Assembly: GCA_002687715.1 (NCBI GenBank)
Contig: NZBC01000051.1
Location: forward strand, 1 to 39,373
DNA: 39,373 nucleotides
Direction of reading: 5' to 3'
Source: Planctomycetota bacterium
GTDB lineage: Bacteria; Planctomycetota; GCA-002687715
The position numbers and the translations under genes are program-made. Under the pieces are notes generated by a model. It was not told where the DNA came from. It worked only from the letters and a program-made list of their open reading frames with translations, and did not search any database. This document shows positions 28,245 through 37,311 of the stretch, in pieces; position 1 is the stretch's first letter; each line of letters starts with the position of its first letter.

Positions 28245-29779
28245 CAGCCCTTGACCGTGATCTGCGGGTATTTCGGGCGGACGTGGAAGATGCCGACCAG
28301 GACGTGCACGAACGCGTCCTCGATCCGTGAGAGATCCGCAAACGTGAGCGGCGTCTCATCGAGCTGCCGATCCATCATCCGATTCATGATGATGTCGTGC
28401 ACCTGGTTGCGAATGCGCGCCGGGGACGGGTGGTCGAGACTCCGCGTCGACGCTTCAACCGCGTCAGCGAGGTTGACGATGCCCGTCTCCTTGGTCCGCG
28501 GGCGTGGCCCCGAGTAGCGGAACGCGGACTCGTCCACATCGTCGTCAGGCGACCGCGTCATGGCCCGGTGGTAGAAGTACTGCACGAGGGAGGTCCCGTG
28601 GTGCGTCGGGATGAACTCCAGCAGCCTCGGGTGCAATCCGTAGCGCCGGCCGATCTCGACTCCGTCCTTCACGTGCGAGCAGATGACGAGGAAGCTCATC
28701 GCCGGCTCGAGTTCGTCGTGCGGACTACACCCTCCCGCCTTCGCCTGGTTCTCGGCGAAGTACTCGGGTTTCACCATCTTCCCGATGTCGTGATAGTACG
28801 CCCCGGCCCGGCACAGCAGCGGGTTCGCACCGACGGATTCCGCCGCCGCCTCTCCGAGCACGCCCACGATGAACGAGTGGTGATGGGTTCCCGGCGCGGT
28901 GAGGAGGAGCTTCTTGAGCAGCGGCTGGTCGTTCTCGTTGCACAGCTCGAGCAACGAGATGTCCGTCAGCACCTGGAACAGCGCCTCGATCATCGGCAGG
29001 CTGCCGGTGACGAAGTAGCCAATGGCCAGCCCCTGCAGCCATGCGAAGACGAGCGCGGTGCGGTCGAAATCGCCGACGAGCGCCTGAAAACACGCCAGGG
29101 TGATGACCTGCGCGCAACCGATCGCAACGCCGACCTTCACGAGCTTGGACCGCTTGCGGATGCTCCCGGTGAGGATCGCGGCGACCAGCGCGCCCGAGAG
29201 CTGCACGGCCAGGACCTCGATCACGGCGGCCTGCGGATGTCCGCGGACTACGAGCAGCACTGCGAGCAGGATGCCGGCGTAGGTCGTGACCTCCAGTGCG
29301 AAGCGCTGGCCGTGAACGATGCGCGCGACCAGCGTCGCCAGCGCGAGGGGTACGAGGTGCGGCAGCCACGCGGGCGCACCGGGAACCAACGCCGCGTCGA
29401 CGAGAAACCGCGCCGCCCCGAGCACGATGAGCACCGCCCCGTACATGCCGACCTGGCTGCGGGTGGAACGGACGAAACCGGGTTCGACCTTCGAGAGATG
29501 GCGGCCGAACAGGTAGTTCAGCACGAGCACGAGGCCGAGCAAACCGGCCAGCGAACGCACGCCTGCCAACGGAGCGCCCCCATGCACGAGCAGGGCGACG
29601 ACACCGGTGTAGAGTCCGGCGAGGAGGAGCTTCTCGACCGGCGCGGGAAAAGGAACCCCCTCGATGCGCGATGGCAACGGGTGGCGACGCGGGTCGGAGA
29701 TGACTTCGACCGCGCGCTCGCCGCGCATCGCTGACGGGCGGGCCGCGGTCTTCGTCCGGCCTCCTGATGCCTCTGCCAT
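28244..29779 (-). CDS. PgpH-like membrane HD-domain phosphodiesterase lacking the external domain
   Basis: 511 residues against about 700-800 for full PgpH. It keeps seven hydrophobic segments (about 48-255) and a C-terminal HD domain with HHHSFIVGVLGEAAAE, YYHDIGK and THHGTSLVQYF. The large N-terminal extracytoplasmic 7TMR-HDED domain is missing; only about 45 cytoplasmic residues precede the first helix. Proteins of this kind hydrolyse cyclic di-AMP (PgpH of Listeria) by a metal-dependent HD site and so affect osmotic and envelope balance. The stop overlaps ybeY by one base (TGATG) and the start overlaps phoH in the same way. Substrate cyclic di-AMP is inferred from family, not seen. Confidence 0.85.
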   Translation of the reverse strand: MAEASGGRTKTAARPSAMRGERAVEVISDPRRHPLPSRIEGVPFPAPVEKLLLAGLYTGVVALLVHGGAPLAGVRSLAGLLGLVLVLNYLFGRHLSKVEPGFVRSTRSQVGMYGAVLIVLGAARFLVDAALVPGAPAWLPHLVPLALATLVARIVHGQRFALEVTTYAGILLAVLLVVRGHPQAAVIEVLAVQLSGALVAAILTGSIRKRSKLVKVGVAIGCAQVITLACFQALVGDFDRTALVFAWLQGLAIGYFVTGSLPMIEALFQVLTDISLLELCNENDQPLLKKLLLTAPGTHHHSFIVGVLGEAAAESVGANPLLCRAGAYYHDIGKMVKPEYFAENQAKAGGCSPHDELEPAMSFLVICSHVKDGVEIGRRYGLHPRLLEFIPTHHGTSLVQYFYHRAMTRSPDDDVDESAFRYSGPRPRTKETGIVNLADAVEASTRSLDHPSPARIRNQVHDIIMNRMMDRQLDETPLTFADLSRIEDAFVHVLVGIFHVRPKYPQITVKG

Positions 29780-30789
29780 CAGGTCTTCCCGTGGCGGCGT
29801 GGCGGCCCCTTGTCCGGGCCGTCCTTCCGAGCGCCGAGGCGTTCGCGGGCACCGCCGCGTTCGCCCTCTTCCGAACGCGCGTAGGCGCGAATGATGTCCG
29901 CCACGACCCGGTGACGCACGATATCGGCCTTCGACAGGTGAATAAACCCGACTGCGTCGATACCGGAGAGGATCCGCCGTGCCGTCACGAGACCGGAAGC
30001 GCGGTTCTGCGGCAGGTCCACCTGCGTGATGTCGCCGGTGACGATCATCTTCGAGTTCCGGCCGAGGCGGGTCAGAGCCATCTTCATCTGGCCATCGGTG
30101 CAGTTCTGAGCCTCGTCGAGGATGATCACGGCATGATCCAGCGTCCGGCCGCGCATATAGGCCAACGGCAGGATCTCGACCACGTTCTCTTCCATGTAGC
30201 GCTCGAGCTGGGTCCGCGGGAGCAGCGCGTGCAACGCGTCGTAGAGCGGGCGCAGATAGGGGCTGATTTTCGAGGCCATGTCGCCAGGCAGGAACCCGAG
30301 ACTCTCTCCCGCCTCGACGGCCGGACGGCAGAGGATGATCCGCCGGTAGGTCCCCCGTTTGAGGTAGGCGACGGCCATCGCGACCGCGAGGAACGTCTTG
30401 CCGGTGCCGGCCGGCCCGATGCCAAACGTCACTGTCGACCGCTGAATCGCCTCGACGTAGCGCGCCTGGTTCTCGGACCGCGGCTCGACCTCGGGCCGCA
30501 CCACGGTCGGATCGGAAGCAGCGAGGTCCTCGACGCCGCCCTTGCGGAAGATACGCTCGACCTCACCCGACGCGACCGGCCGGCCAGATCGGAGCACGCC
30601 GAGCGCCTCCTCCACGACGCGTCCCGCGTCGGAGAGGGATTCCGGATCGCCCGTCAACTTGAGCACCCCTCCCCGCGACACGGCATCCACCTTGTACAGG
30701 CGGCGCAGCAGGTGGAGGTTCCGATCGAGGCTACCGAAGAGCGATCTCTCCTCCTCGAGATCGCGGAAGGGAATGGTGCGTTCACTCAT
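29779..30789 (-). CDS. phoH: PhoH family ATPase
   Basis: 336 residues. The PhoH ATPase domain has Walker A GPAGTGKT (125-132), Walker B VIILDEAQN and the RPAVEAGESLGFLPGD segment typical of PhoH. The N-terminal 75 residues form a KH-like RNA-binding subdomain (LKLTGDPESLSDAGRVVEEAL). PhoH proteins are cytosolic nucleotide-binding proteins, often tied to RNA metabolism through their neighbour ybeY. The start is taken as ATG at 30789 (MSERTIPFRD); the upstream frame would run into cdsA. A basic, charged C-terminal tail of about 25 residues is likely disordered. Confidence 0.94.
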   Translation of the reverse strand: MSERTIPFRDLEEERSLFGSLDRNLHLLRRLYKVDAVSRGGVLKLTGDPESLSDAGRVVEEALGVLRSGRPVASGEVERIFRKGGVEDLAASDPTVVRPEVEPRSENQARYVEAIQRSTVTFGIGPAGTGKTFLAVAMAVAYLKRGTYRRIILCRPAVEAGESLGFLPGDMASKISPYLRPLYDALHALLPRTQLERYMEENVVEILPLAYMRGRTLDHAVIILDEAQNCTDGQMKMALTRLGRNSKMIVTGDITQVDLPQNRASGLVTARRILSGIDAVGFIHLSKADIVRHRVVADIIRAYARSEEGERGGARERLGARKDGPDKGPPRRHGKT

Positions 30790-30829
30790 GACTCGCCCAG
30801 AACCGCCCTCGTGGTCTCGTGAATGGAGA

Positions 30830-31705
30830 TCACACGAGCCACGCGAGGCCCATAGCATACCCCACAGGGGCAGCGAAAATGAGGCTGTCAACGAGGTCCA
30901 GAACCCCGCCAAAAGCAGGGATCAATGCGCCCGAGTCCTTGACACCAGCCGCCCGTTTCAGGAGTGATTCGAAGAGGTCGCCCGCCTGGGTCGTGATGGC
31001 AAGGGCGATTCCGAGCAGCACCGACTGCCACCACTCGACACGGTCGGACACCCCGGGCAGCAAGAGGCACATGAGGAAGGTGCCGGCCACGCCGAGCGCG
31101 AACCCGCCGACCGAGCCCTCCCACGTCTTGTTGGGCGAGATGCCGGGGCAGAGCTTGCGCTTGCCCATCGCCGACCCGATCAGGTAGCCACCGATGTCGT
31201 TGAGCTTGCACCCGAGCACGACGACGACGCCGAACAAGACGCCGGACGGCAGGTGGACGGTCGCGATCAGGGCCGCCACCGGCACGACCGTCACGAAGAC
31301 TCCGATCGCCACGATGCCAGCGACATCGAGGTCACCCCGTTGGACTCCGCTGCGCCAGCGCAGCCGCATCAGGCTGAGGCATGGCGCCAGCACGGCGAGC
31401 ACGGGTCCGACCGCGAGCATGAGAAACAGGGTCTGTGATCCACGGTGGGACTGCGATCCACGGTCCGATGCGAGGACAGTAAGCAGCAACACGGCGCCGC
31501 CTCCGAGGACCAACGCGGATCCGACGTGCCGGGGCAGGCGGTCGCCCGCCATCCGACGGAACTCGATCAACCCCACGCACCCGAGCAGCGCCGCGAACCA
31601 CGGCGTGGCGATGGCAGTCCCGCGCGCATGGTCCAGCCACCCGATCGCGACGAGGAACGCCAGCAGCAGGCTTCCGAAGAGGAACCGCGCCTGCCGGTGG
31701 GTCAA
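30830..31705 (-). CDS. cdsA: Phosphatidate cytidylyltransferase
   Basis: 291 residues with about eight hydrophobic segments, matching CdsA, an integral membrane enzyme that makes CDP-diacylglycerol from CTP and phosphatidate, the entry point of phospholipid synthesis. The C-terminal signature is present as SLLKRAAGVKDSG and then PAFGGVLDLVDS. In E. coli CdsA the segment reads PGHGGxxDRxDS, so His and Arg are changed to Phe and Leu here; the aspartates remain. The start is a TTG at 31703-31705 that overlaps the uppS stop in TTGA; GGGGAGGAG lies just upstream, supporting it. Confidence 0.93.
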   Translation of the reverse strand: MTHRQARFLFGSLLLAFLVAIGWLDHARGTAIATPWFAALLGCVGLIEFRRMAGDRLPRHVGSALVLGGGAVLLLTVLASDRGSQSHRGSQTLFLMLAVGPVLAVLAPCLSLMRLRWRSGVQRGDLDVAGIVAIGVFVTVVPVAALIATVHLPSGVLFGVVVVLGCKLNDIGGYLIGSAMGKRKLCPGISPNKTWEGSVGGFALGVAGTFLMCLLLPGVSDRVEWWQSVLLGIALAITTQAGDLFESLLKRAAGVKDSGALIPAFGGVLDLVDSLIFAAPVGYAMGLAWLV

Positions 31706-32439
31706 CGCTCCTCCCCGGCAAGCAAGCCCCCGAACCGGCGACTCCGGCGCCGGTAGTCATCCACCGCCGCCTCGAGGTTCGCGCGTCGAAAGTCCGGCCA
31801 GCACGTCGGCGTGACGTGAATCTCGCCGTACGACACCTGCCACAGGAGAAAGTTGCTGATCCGCATCTCCCCCGCCGTGCGAACGAGCAGGTCGACGTCG
31901 GGCATGAGCGGGTCGTCGAGCCGCCGCGAGAGGTCGTCCTCGCTCAGGTCGTCGAGGTCGACCTCGCCGGACTGTGCGGCCGCAGCAAGGCGACGGGCTG
32001 CGTCGAGGATCTCGCGGCGACCGCCGTAGTTGAGCGCGAGTGACAACACGGTGCCGTCGTTTCCCGCCGTCAGCTCCTCCGTCGCCCGGATCTCCTTCAC
32101 AACCTTCGGCGGCAGCTCGTCGACCCGGCCCACGGTCCGAAGCCGCACTCCGTTCTTCATGAACGTCGCCCGCTCCGCGATCATGAACCGGCGAAGAAGC
32201 GCCATCAGCGTGCGGATCTCGGTGCGCGGGCGTCGGCGGTAGTTCTCCGTCGACAGGGCGAAGAGCGTCAGCCACTCGAGCTTCGCGCTGGCGCAGTCCG
32301 TCACGATGTCACGGACGGAATCGACCCCGGCCCGGTGTCCACGGGCGCGGGCGAGACCACGGGCGCGGGCCCAGCGGCCGTTACCGTCCATGATGATCGC
32401 GATGTGGCGGAGACCGGTGACGTCCACGAGGTTCCTCAA
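31702..32439 (-). CDS. uppS: Undecaprenyl (isoprenyl) diphosphate synthase
   Basis: 245 residues of the cis-prenyltransferase family. IIMDGNGRWA is near residue 15, GHRAG and LSTENYRRRP follow, and the second half has RTAGEMRISNFLLWQVSY and the tail region with WPDF. It builds the C55 carrier lipid for peptidoglycan and Kdo-lipid synthesis. The TTG start at 32439 overlaps the purA stop in TTGA; a GTG at 32427 is the nearest alternative. The uppS-cdsA order is widespread in bacteria. Confidence 0.95.
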   Translation of the reverse strand: MRNLVDVTGLRHIAIIMDGNGRWARARGLARARGHRAGVDSVRDIVTDCASAKLEWLTLFALSTENYRRRPRTEIRTLMALLRRFMIAERATFMKNGVRLRTVGRVDELPPKVVKEIRATEELTAGNDGTVLSLALNYGGRREILDAARRLAAAAQSGEVDLDDLSEDDLSRRLDDPLMPDVDLLVRTAGEMRISNFLLWQVSYGEIHVTPTCWPDFRRANLEAAVDDYRRRSRRFGGLLAGEER

Positions 32440-33704
32440 CGCCGGATCGTCTGTGCGCGCTCCGGTCCCGTCGAGACCAGGGTCACGCTCGCCTTGCAGG
32501 TGTCTTCGGTGAACGCGATGACGTCGCGCAACGTCTCCGGCAGGTCGTCATACGACCGGGCTTCCGATAACTCACCGTCGAACCCTGGGAAGTCACGATA
32601 GACCGGCTCCGCCCGCTCGACATCCCCGCCGCCAGGGAACGTATGAGTCTCCTCACCGTTCAGACGATACCCCGTGCACACGCGGATCACCGACTGTCCG
32701 GACAGGACGTCCGCCTTCGTCAGGGAGATCTCGTCGACTCCGTTCGTCCTGACCGCCCATCGCAACGCGACCAGATCGAGCCAGCCACAACGCCGGGGAC
32801 GTCCGGTGGTGGAGCCGTACTCGTGGCCCTTGTCTCGCAGCTCCTGCCCGGCCTCGCCATGGTCCTCGGTGGGGAACGGGCCGCTGCCGACTCGCGTGCA
32901 ATAGGCTTTCGCCACACCGACCACCCGGTCCACGGCGCGCGGCGGGATACCACAGCCGGCGAGCAGACCACCGAGGTGACAGTTGCTCGACGTCACGAAC
33001 GGGTACGTCCCGAGATCGAGATCGAGCAACGCTCCCTGCGCCCCCTCGATGAGGACGCGCTGGTCCGCGTCGATCGCGTCGTTCACGAGGGTGACCGTAT
33101 CGCGCACCATCGGCGCGAGCCGCGCCGCACAGGCGACCGCCTCGTCCGCGATCGCCTCTCCATCTACGAGCGAGGTCCCGAGTGACGCCAACAGGCGGTT
33201 CTTCGACGCAGCCTCCTCGCACACGCGGGCACGCAGCAACCCGGGATCACGGAGCTCGCCAGCGCGGATGCCGGTCCGTCCTGCCTTGTCCATGTAGGCC
33301 GGACCGATGCCGCGCTTGGTCGTACCGAGCGCGGACTGACCCCGCAACAGCTCGAGCGCCTCGTCCATTCTCTTGTGATACGGCAACACGAGGTGAGCGC
33401 GATCGGAGATCCAGAGGCGGCCCTCGAGGTCGTGTCCCGACGCAGCCAACGCGTCCAGCTCGGTGAGAAGCTGGGCGGGGTCGAGCACGACCCCGTTGCC
33501 GATGACGCCAGTCGTGTCCGGGTAGAGCATCCCGCTCGGAACGAGGTGCAGCACCCGCGACGTCTCGCCGACCTTGACGGTGTGTCCCGCGTTGGCGCCA
33601 CCCTGCGCCCGTACGACGACGTCCACCGCGTCGGACGTGGCGTCGACGATCTTGCCCTTCCCCTCGTCGCCCCACTGGAGACCGATCAGAGCTGTGACGG
33701 TCAT
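32436..33704 (-). CDS. purA: Adenylosuccinate synthetase
   Basis: 422 residues. GLQWGDEGKGKIVD at the N-terminus is the diagnostic GTP/IMP-binding segment; GGANAGHTV, the GTTKRGIGPAYMDKAGR segment and CTRVGSGPFPTE follow, with GRPRRCGWLD near the C-terminus. The enzyme makes adenylosuccinate from IMP and aspartate with GTP, the first committed step of AMP synthesis. The ATG at 33704 is chosen; the longer upstream frame overlaps carA. It starts 2 bases after the carA stop and overlaps uppS by TTGA. Confidence 0.97.
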   Translation of the reverse strand: MTVTALIGLQWGDEGKGKIVDATSDAVDVVVRAQGGANAGHTVKVGETSRVLHLVPSGMLYPDTTGVIGNGVVLDPAQLLTELDALAASGHDLEGRLWISDRAHLVLPYHKRMDEALELLRGQSALGTTKRGIGPAYMDKAGRTGIRAGELRDPGLLRARVCEEAASKNRLLASLGTSLVDGEAIADEAVACAARLAPMVRDTVTLVNDAIDADQRVLIEGAQGALLDLDLGTYPFVTSSNCHLGGLLAGCGIPPRAVDRVVGVAKAYCTRVGSGPFPTEDHGEAGQELRDKGHEYGSTTGRPRRCGWLDLVALRWAVRTNGVDEISLTKADVLSGQSVIRVCTGYRLNGEETHTFPGGGDVERAEPVYRDFPGFDGELSEARSYDDLPETLRDVIAFTEDTCKASVTLVSTGPERAQTIRR

Positions 33705-33706
33705 GG

Positions 33707-34849
33707 CTACGCTGGCTCCATCGACGCGAGCACCATGTCGCGGAAGCGGCGGAAGAGATGCATCGAATCGTGCGGACCTGGACAAGCCTCGGGATGGTAC
33801 TGCACGGACATCGCCCGACGGTCGGGCAGCTCGAAGCCGGAGATCGTCTCGTCGTTCAAGTGAAGGTGGGTGATCTCGCCTCCGCAGCGCTTCAGCGAGT
33901 CCGCATCGACCGCGAACCCGTGGTTCTGCGACGTGATCTCGACCTGGCCCGTGCGGAGGTCCTTCACCGGCTGGTTGCCCCCGTGGTGGCCAAACTTGAG
34001 CTTGTAGATGTCGGCACCAATGGCAGCGCACAGGATCTGGTGACCGAGGCAGATGCCAAAAATGGGGAGCTGACCCACGAGCCCCTTCACGGTCGCGATC
34101 GCGTAGTCGAGGACGCGGGGATCACCGGGTCCGTTGCTCAGCATCAAACCGTCAGGCTGCTCCGCGAGGATGTCATCCGCCGTCGCCGACGCGGGCAGGA
34201 CTGTGACCCGGAAGCCGGCCTCGACGAGCGAGCGAAAGATGTTCCGCTTCGCGCCGAAGTCCAGAATGACGACGTGCGGCGCTGGCCCGCCATCGACTCC
34301 GAGGTCGGGAGTGAAGCGCTCCGCGAACCCGTCTTCCCAGGCGATGCGGCGACCGCGAGTGACCTCTTTCACGAGGTCACGGCCTTCGAGTTCGGGCACG
34401 CTCCTCAACCGGCTCAGGAGCTCGTCTACGTCCGTGGTGTCCGTCGAGATCAGCCCCTTCATCGCGCCCTGCAGGCGCAGACGACGGGTCAGGGCGCGCG
34501 TGTCGACGCCGTCCATCGCGACGACGCCGTGACCGCCGAGGTACTCGTGCAGGTCGCTCGTGCTGCGGAAGTTGCTCGCAATCGGCGACAGCTCCCGGAC
34601 GACGAACCCGGACAAGAACGGCTTCGCGCGCTCCTCGTCTTCGAGGTTCGTGCCGTAGTTGCCGATGAGCGGGCTCGTCATGGTGACGATTTGCCCGCAG
34701 TACGAGGGGTCGGTGATGACCTCCTGGTATCCCGACAGGCAAGTGTTGAACACGACCTCGCCCCCGGCCTCCCCTTCGGCGCCGAAGGACCGGCCGCGGA
34801 ACACCGTCCCGTCGGCCAGCACCAATCTGGCCTCTTTGCCGTGTCTCAT
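33707..34849 (-). CDS. carA: Carbamoyl-phosphate synthase small subunit
   Basis: 380 residues, the normal CarA length. The N-terminal CPSase_sm_chain domain (about 1-135, SGYQEVITDPSYCGQIVTMTSP) leads to a class I glutamine amidotransferase with catalytic Cys in GICLGHQ (about 268) and the His and Glu of VQYHPEA (near 350-356). It supplies ammonia for carbamoyl phosphate, feeding pyrimidines and arginine. The large subunit gene carB is not in the window. It is the first gene after an 87-base gap, which holds a possible promoter. Confidence 0.96.
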   Translation of the reverse strand: MRHGKEARLVLADGTVFRGRSFGAEGEAGGEVVFNTCLSGYQEVITDPSYCGQIVTMTSPLIGNYGTNLEDEERAKPFLSGFVVRELSPIASNFRSTSDLHEYLGGHGVVAMDGVDTRALTRRLRLQGAMKGLISTDTTDVDELLSRLRSVPELEGRDLVKEVTRGRRIAWEDGFAERFTPDLGVDGGPAPHVVILDFGAKRNIFRSLVEAGFRVTVLPASATADDILAEQPDGLMLSNGPGDPRVLDYAIATVKGLVGQLPIFGICLGHQILCAAIGADIYKLKFGHHGGNQPVKDLRTGQVEITSQNHGFAVDADSLKRCGGEITHLHLNDETISGFELPDRRAMSVQYHPEACPGPHDSMHLFRRFRDMVLASMEPA

Positions 34850-34900
34850 CGATGATTCCCCAGGGGTCGCGCAACGTCCGCAAGTGCCGGACGGCGGCCT

Positions 34901-34929
34901 GTTCTAACCTGCGGCGCAAAACCGAGCAA
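34901..34929 (-). promoter_or_regulatory. Possible internal promoter before carA
   Basis: On the minus strand TTGCTC (34929-34924) and TAGAAC (34906-34901) are 17 bases apart, inside the only sizeable gap of the superoperon (34850-34936). The same gap carries GGACGTTGC twice, 47 bases apart, a possible binding site. The boxes are weak. Confidence 0.3.
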
Positions 34930-34936
34930 CGTCCGG

Positions 34937-35971
34937 TCAGACCCGCTTCCAGCTCGCCCGGGCCTGGACCGCGGGCGGGGAGACTTCGCCCCCTTGGACC
35001 CGCCAGAGCTGGGCACCGCGAGCGGCGATCATCGCTGCGTTGTCGGTGCAGAATTCCCGCGGAGCGAGCTTCAGCTCCCAGCCCCGCGCCGCCGCGGTCC
35101 CGGCCAGGCGCTCGCGGAGCGGCCCGTTGCACGCGACACCCCCGCCCACCGCCACCCGGCTCACGCCGGTGCGGTCGACCGCGCGTTGCAGCTTGCGATC
35201 GAGGACGTCGACCACCGTGCGCTGGAACGAGGCCGCCACGTCCTCCACCTCGAGCCCGGGCAGAAGCTCGGTGCCCGGGCGGCCATTCGCGTCCTGGCCC
35301 AAGCAGCGGTACAGGACGGCCGTCTTCAGGCCGGAGAACGAGAAGTCGAGAGACTGCGGATTGAGGTACGGCCGCTTGAACGGGATGGCGGCGTCATCCC
35401 CCGTCGCGGCTGCGCGTTCGATCGCGGGTCCCCCGGGATATCCGAGTCCGAGCACCTTCGCGACCTTGTCGAACGCCTCCCCCGCCGCGTCGTCGAGGGT
35501 AGCGCCGAGGAGCAGGTGCGACGTGTCCGACTCCGAGTGGAACAGGTGGGTGTGGCCGCCGCTCACCACCAGTGACACGAGCGGCCACTCCGGATCGCGC
35601 GCCTCCGCGAGGAAAGGCGCGACGAGGTGCGCCTCGACGTGGTTCACGCCCATGACCGGGACATCGAGCGCCAGCCCCACCGCGTGCGCTGCGGCAACGC
35701 CGGCCAGCAACGCGGCCTGCAACCCTGGACGGTCCGTCACCGCAACCAGCCCGACTTCGCTCGCGTCCACGCCCGACGCGGCAAGCGCCTCTTCGAGCGC
35801 GGGCACGATCGCCGTCACGTGCTCGCGCGCCGCGATCTCGGGGACGACCCCGCCGAACGGCTGGTGCCGCTCGATCTGGCTCGCGACGACCGACGCAAGC
35901 ACCTCGCGGCCGTCACGCACGAGTGCGACGGCGGTCTCGTCACACGACGTCTCGACCCCGAGAGTGATCAC
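34937..35971 (-). CDS. tsaD: tRNA N6-threonylcarbamoyladenosine synthase subunit TsaD
   Basis: 344 residues with the Kae1/TsaD ASKHA fold: ETSCDET near the N-terminus, metal site HVEAH at 111-115, SGGHTHL, a DDAAGEAFDK loop, GYPGG and GGGVACN. It transfers threonylcarbamoyl to adenosine 37 of ANN-decoding tRNAs with TsaB, TsaC and TsaE. The usual VTxGPGL motif is here VTDRPGL, with Arg replacing the second-position Gly. The GTG at 35971 overlaps the ctpA stop in GTGA and gives the canonical N-terminus; the longer frame is rejected. Confidence 0.95.
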   Translation of the reverse strand: MITLGVETSCDETAVALVRDGREVLASVVASQIERHQPFGGVVPEIAAREHVTAIVPALEEALAASGVDASEVGLVAVTDRPGLQAALLAGVAAAHAVGLALDVPVMGVNHVEAHLVAPFLAEARDPEWPLVSLVVSGGHTHLFHSESDTSHLLLGATLDDAAGEAFDKVAKVLGLGYPGGPAIERAAATGDDAAIPFKRPYLNPQSLDFSFSGLKTAVLYRCLGQDANGRPGTELLPGLEVEDVAASFQRTVVDVLDRKLQRAVDRTGVSRVAVGGGVACNGPLRERLAGTAAARGWELKLAPREFCTDNAAMIAARGAQLWRVQGGEVSPPAVQARASWKRV

Positions 35972-37308
35972 CGTCCGTCGTTGAGCGGCCGGTCCGTCGA
36001 CCACCCTTCTGCCAGGAGATCGCGCGCGGCCGCGACCTGAGTGTCCGAGAACGGCTCTTCGTCTCGCTCGAGGATCTTGCGGACCCGGGCGTCGTAGCGA
36101 CCGCGTTGGCGGTGGCGGTCGCGACTGGCGTACCAGTTCGCGGCCTCCTGCTTGGTCGTGAACTGCGGTGTCATCTGCAGCGGAATGTCCGGCCGGAGTC
36201 CGCCGCGGCGCCGACGGCTCTCACCCAGTCCGACCTCGCGCTCGATGCACCGCCCTGCGGGAGTGAAGTAGTGGGCCGTGGTGATCTTGTAGCCACCCGG
36301 ATATCCGGAGCGCACGAACTCGGCCACCTCCTGCACGACGCCCTTCCCGTACGTGCGCTCGCCGAGCAGCACGCCGCGGCTGTGGTCTTGCAATGCACCG
36401 GCGAGGACCTCGGAGGCGCTCGCACACCTCGGGTCCGTGAGCACGACCACCGACAGGCCCGCGAACGGCGCTTCCGACGTCGCCCGGCGCGGCCGCTGGG
36501 GCACCCGACCGACCGTGGTCACGATGGGGCCGTCCGATACGAAACGGTCCGCGATGCGACACGCGGAATCGAGGCCACCCCCGGGGTTCCCGCGCAGATC
36601 GAGGACCAGCGAGGTCATCCCCTGCTGGATGAGCTGGCGCACCTCCTGGTCGAACAGATCCACGGTCGTCGCACGGAACGCCTCGATGTGCACGAACCCG
36701 ATGCCAGCCTCGCGGTCGAGGAAGTACCCGTAGACCAGACGATTGGGCGCGATCCCCCTCCGGACCTTCACGATTCGCACGGTATCGCCGCCGAGCGCCT
36801 TGACCTTCAGGATCGCCGTCGTCCGCGGCTTGCCTCGAAGATGGGTCATCGCTTCGGAGATCGGCTTGCGATGATCGACGGTGAAACCGTCGATCATCAC
36901 GATGCGGTCGCCGTGGCGCAAGCCAGCGCGTTCCGCCGGCCCGTTCGGCAGGACCTCGAGCACGCTGACCATCTCCTCCAGCTTGTCGACGAGGATGCCG
37001 ATGCCGACATAGTGCCCCCGCGCACGCAGCTCGTTGTCCGCCCACTGCTCAGGCGTGTAGACCACGCTGTGGCGATCGAGCTCGTCCATGATTCCCTTCG
37101 CCGCGCCGTAGATGAGTCTCTCCTCATCGGGCTCGTTCACGTAGCGGGTCTGGACGATCTCCATCACTTCGCGATACAGCGCCCCGCCGGGCACGTCTTC
37201 CGCTGCGCGGGTGCCCGCGCGGCGACTGGCCTGGATGTAGCCGACGCCGAGACAAACCAGCATCAGCGGCGACAGGAACACGAGAAAGTACTCACGCCGG
37301 AATGTCAT
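35968..37308 (-). CDS. ctpA: C-terminal processing (S41) protease
   Basis: 446 residues with an N-terminal membrane anchor (about 8-27), a PDZ domain (about 95-180, EVLPNGPAERAGLRHGDRI) and the S41 peptidase domain. The catalytic Ser is in CASASEVLAGAL and the catalytic Lys in YGKGVVQE. A conserved LRGNPGGGLDSA precedes them. CTP/Prc enzymes trim or degrade periplasmic proteins from the C-terminus, with PDZ-mediated substrate recognition. Its C-terminal tail of about 70 residues is basic. Translation is coupled to tsaD (GTGA). Confidence 0.93.
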   Translation of the reverse strand: MTFRREYFLVFLSPLMLVCLGVGYIQASRRAGTRAAEDVPGGALYREVMEIVQTRYVNEPDEERLIYGAAKGIMDELDRHSVVYTPEQWADNELRARGHYVGIGILVDKLEEMVSVLEVLPNGPAERAGLRHGDRIVMIDGFTVDHRKPISEAMTHLRGKPRTTAILKVKALGGDTVRIVKVRRGIAPNRLVYGYFLDREAGIGFVHIEAFRATTVDLFDQEVRQLIQQGMTSLVLDLRGNPGGGLDSACRIADRFVSDGPIVTTVGRVPQRPRRATSEAPFAGLSVVVLTDPRCASASEVLAGALQDHSRGVLLGERTYGKGVVQEVAEFVRSGYPGGYKITTAHYFTPAGRCIEREVGLGESRRRRGGLRPDIPLQMTPQFTTKQEAANWYASRDRHRQRGRYDARVRKILERDEEPFSDTQVAAARDLLAEGWSTDRPLNDGR

Positions 37309-37311
37309 GGA

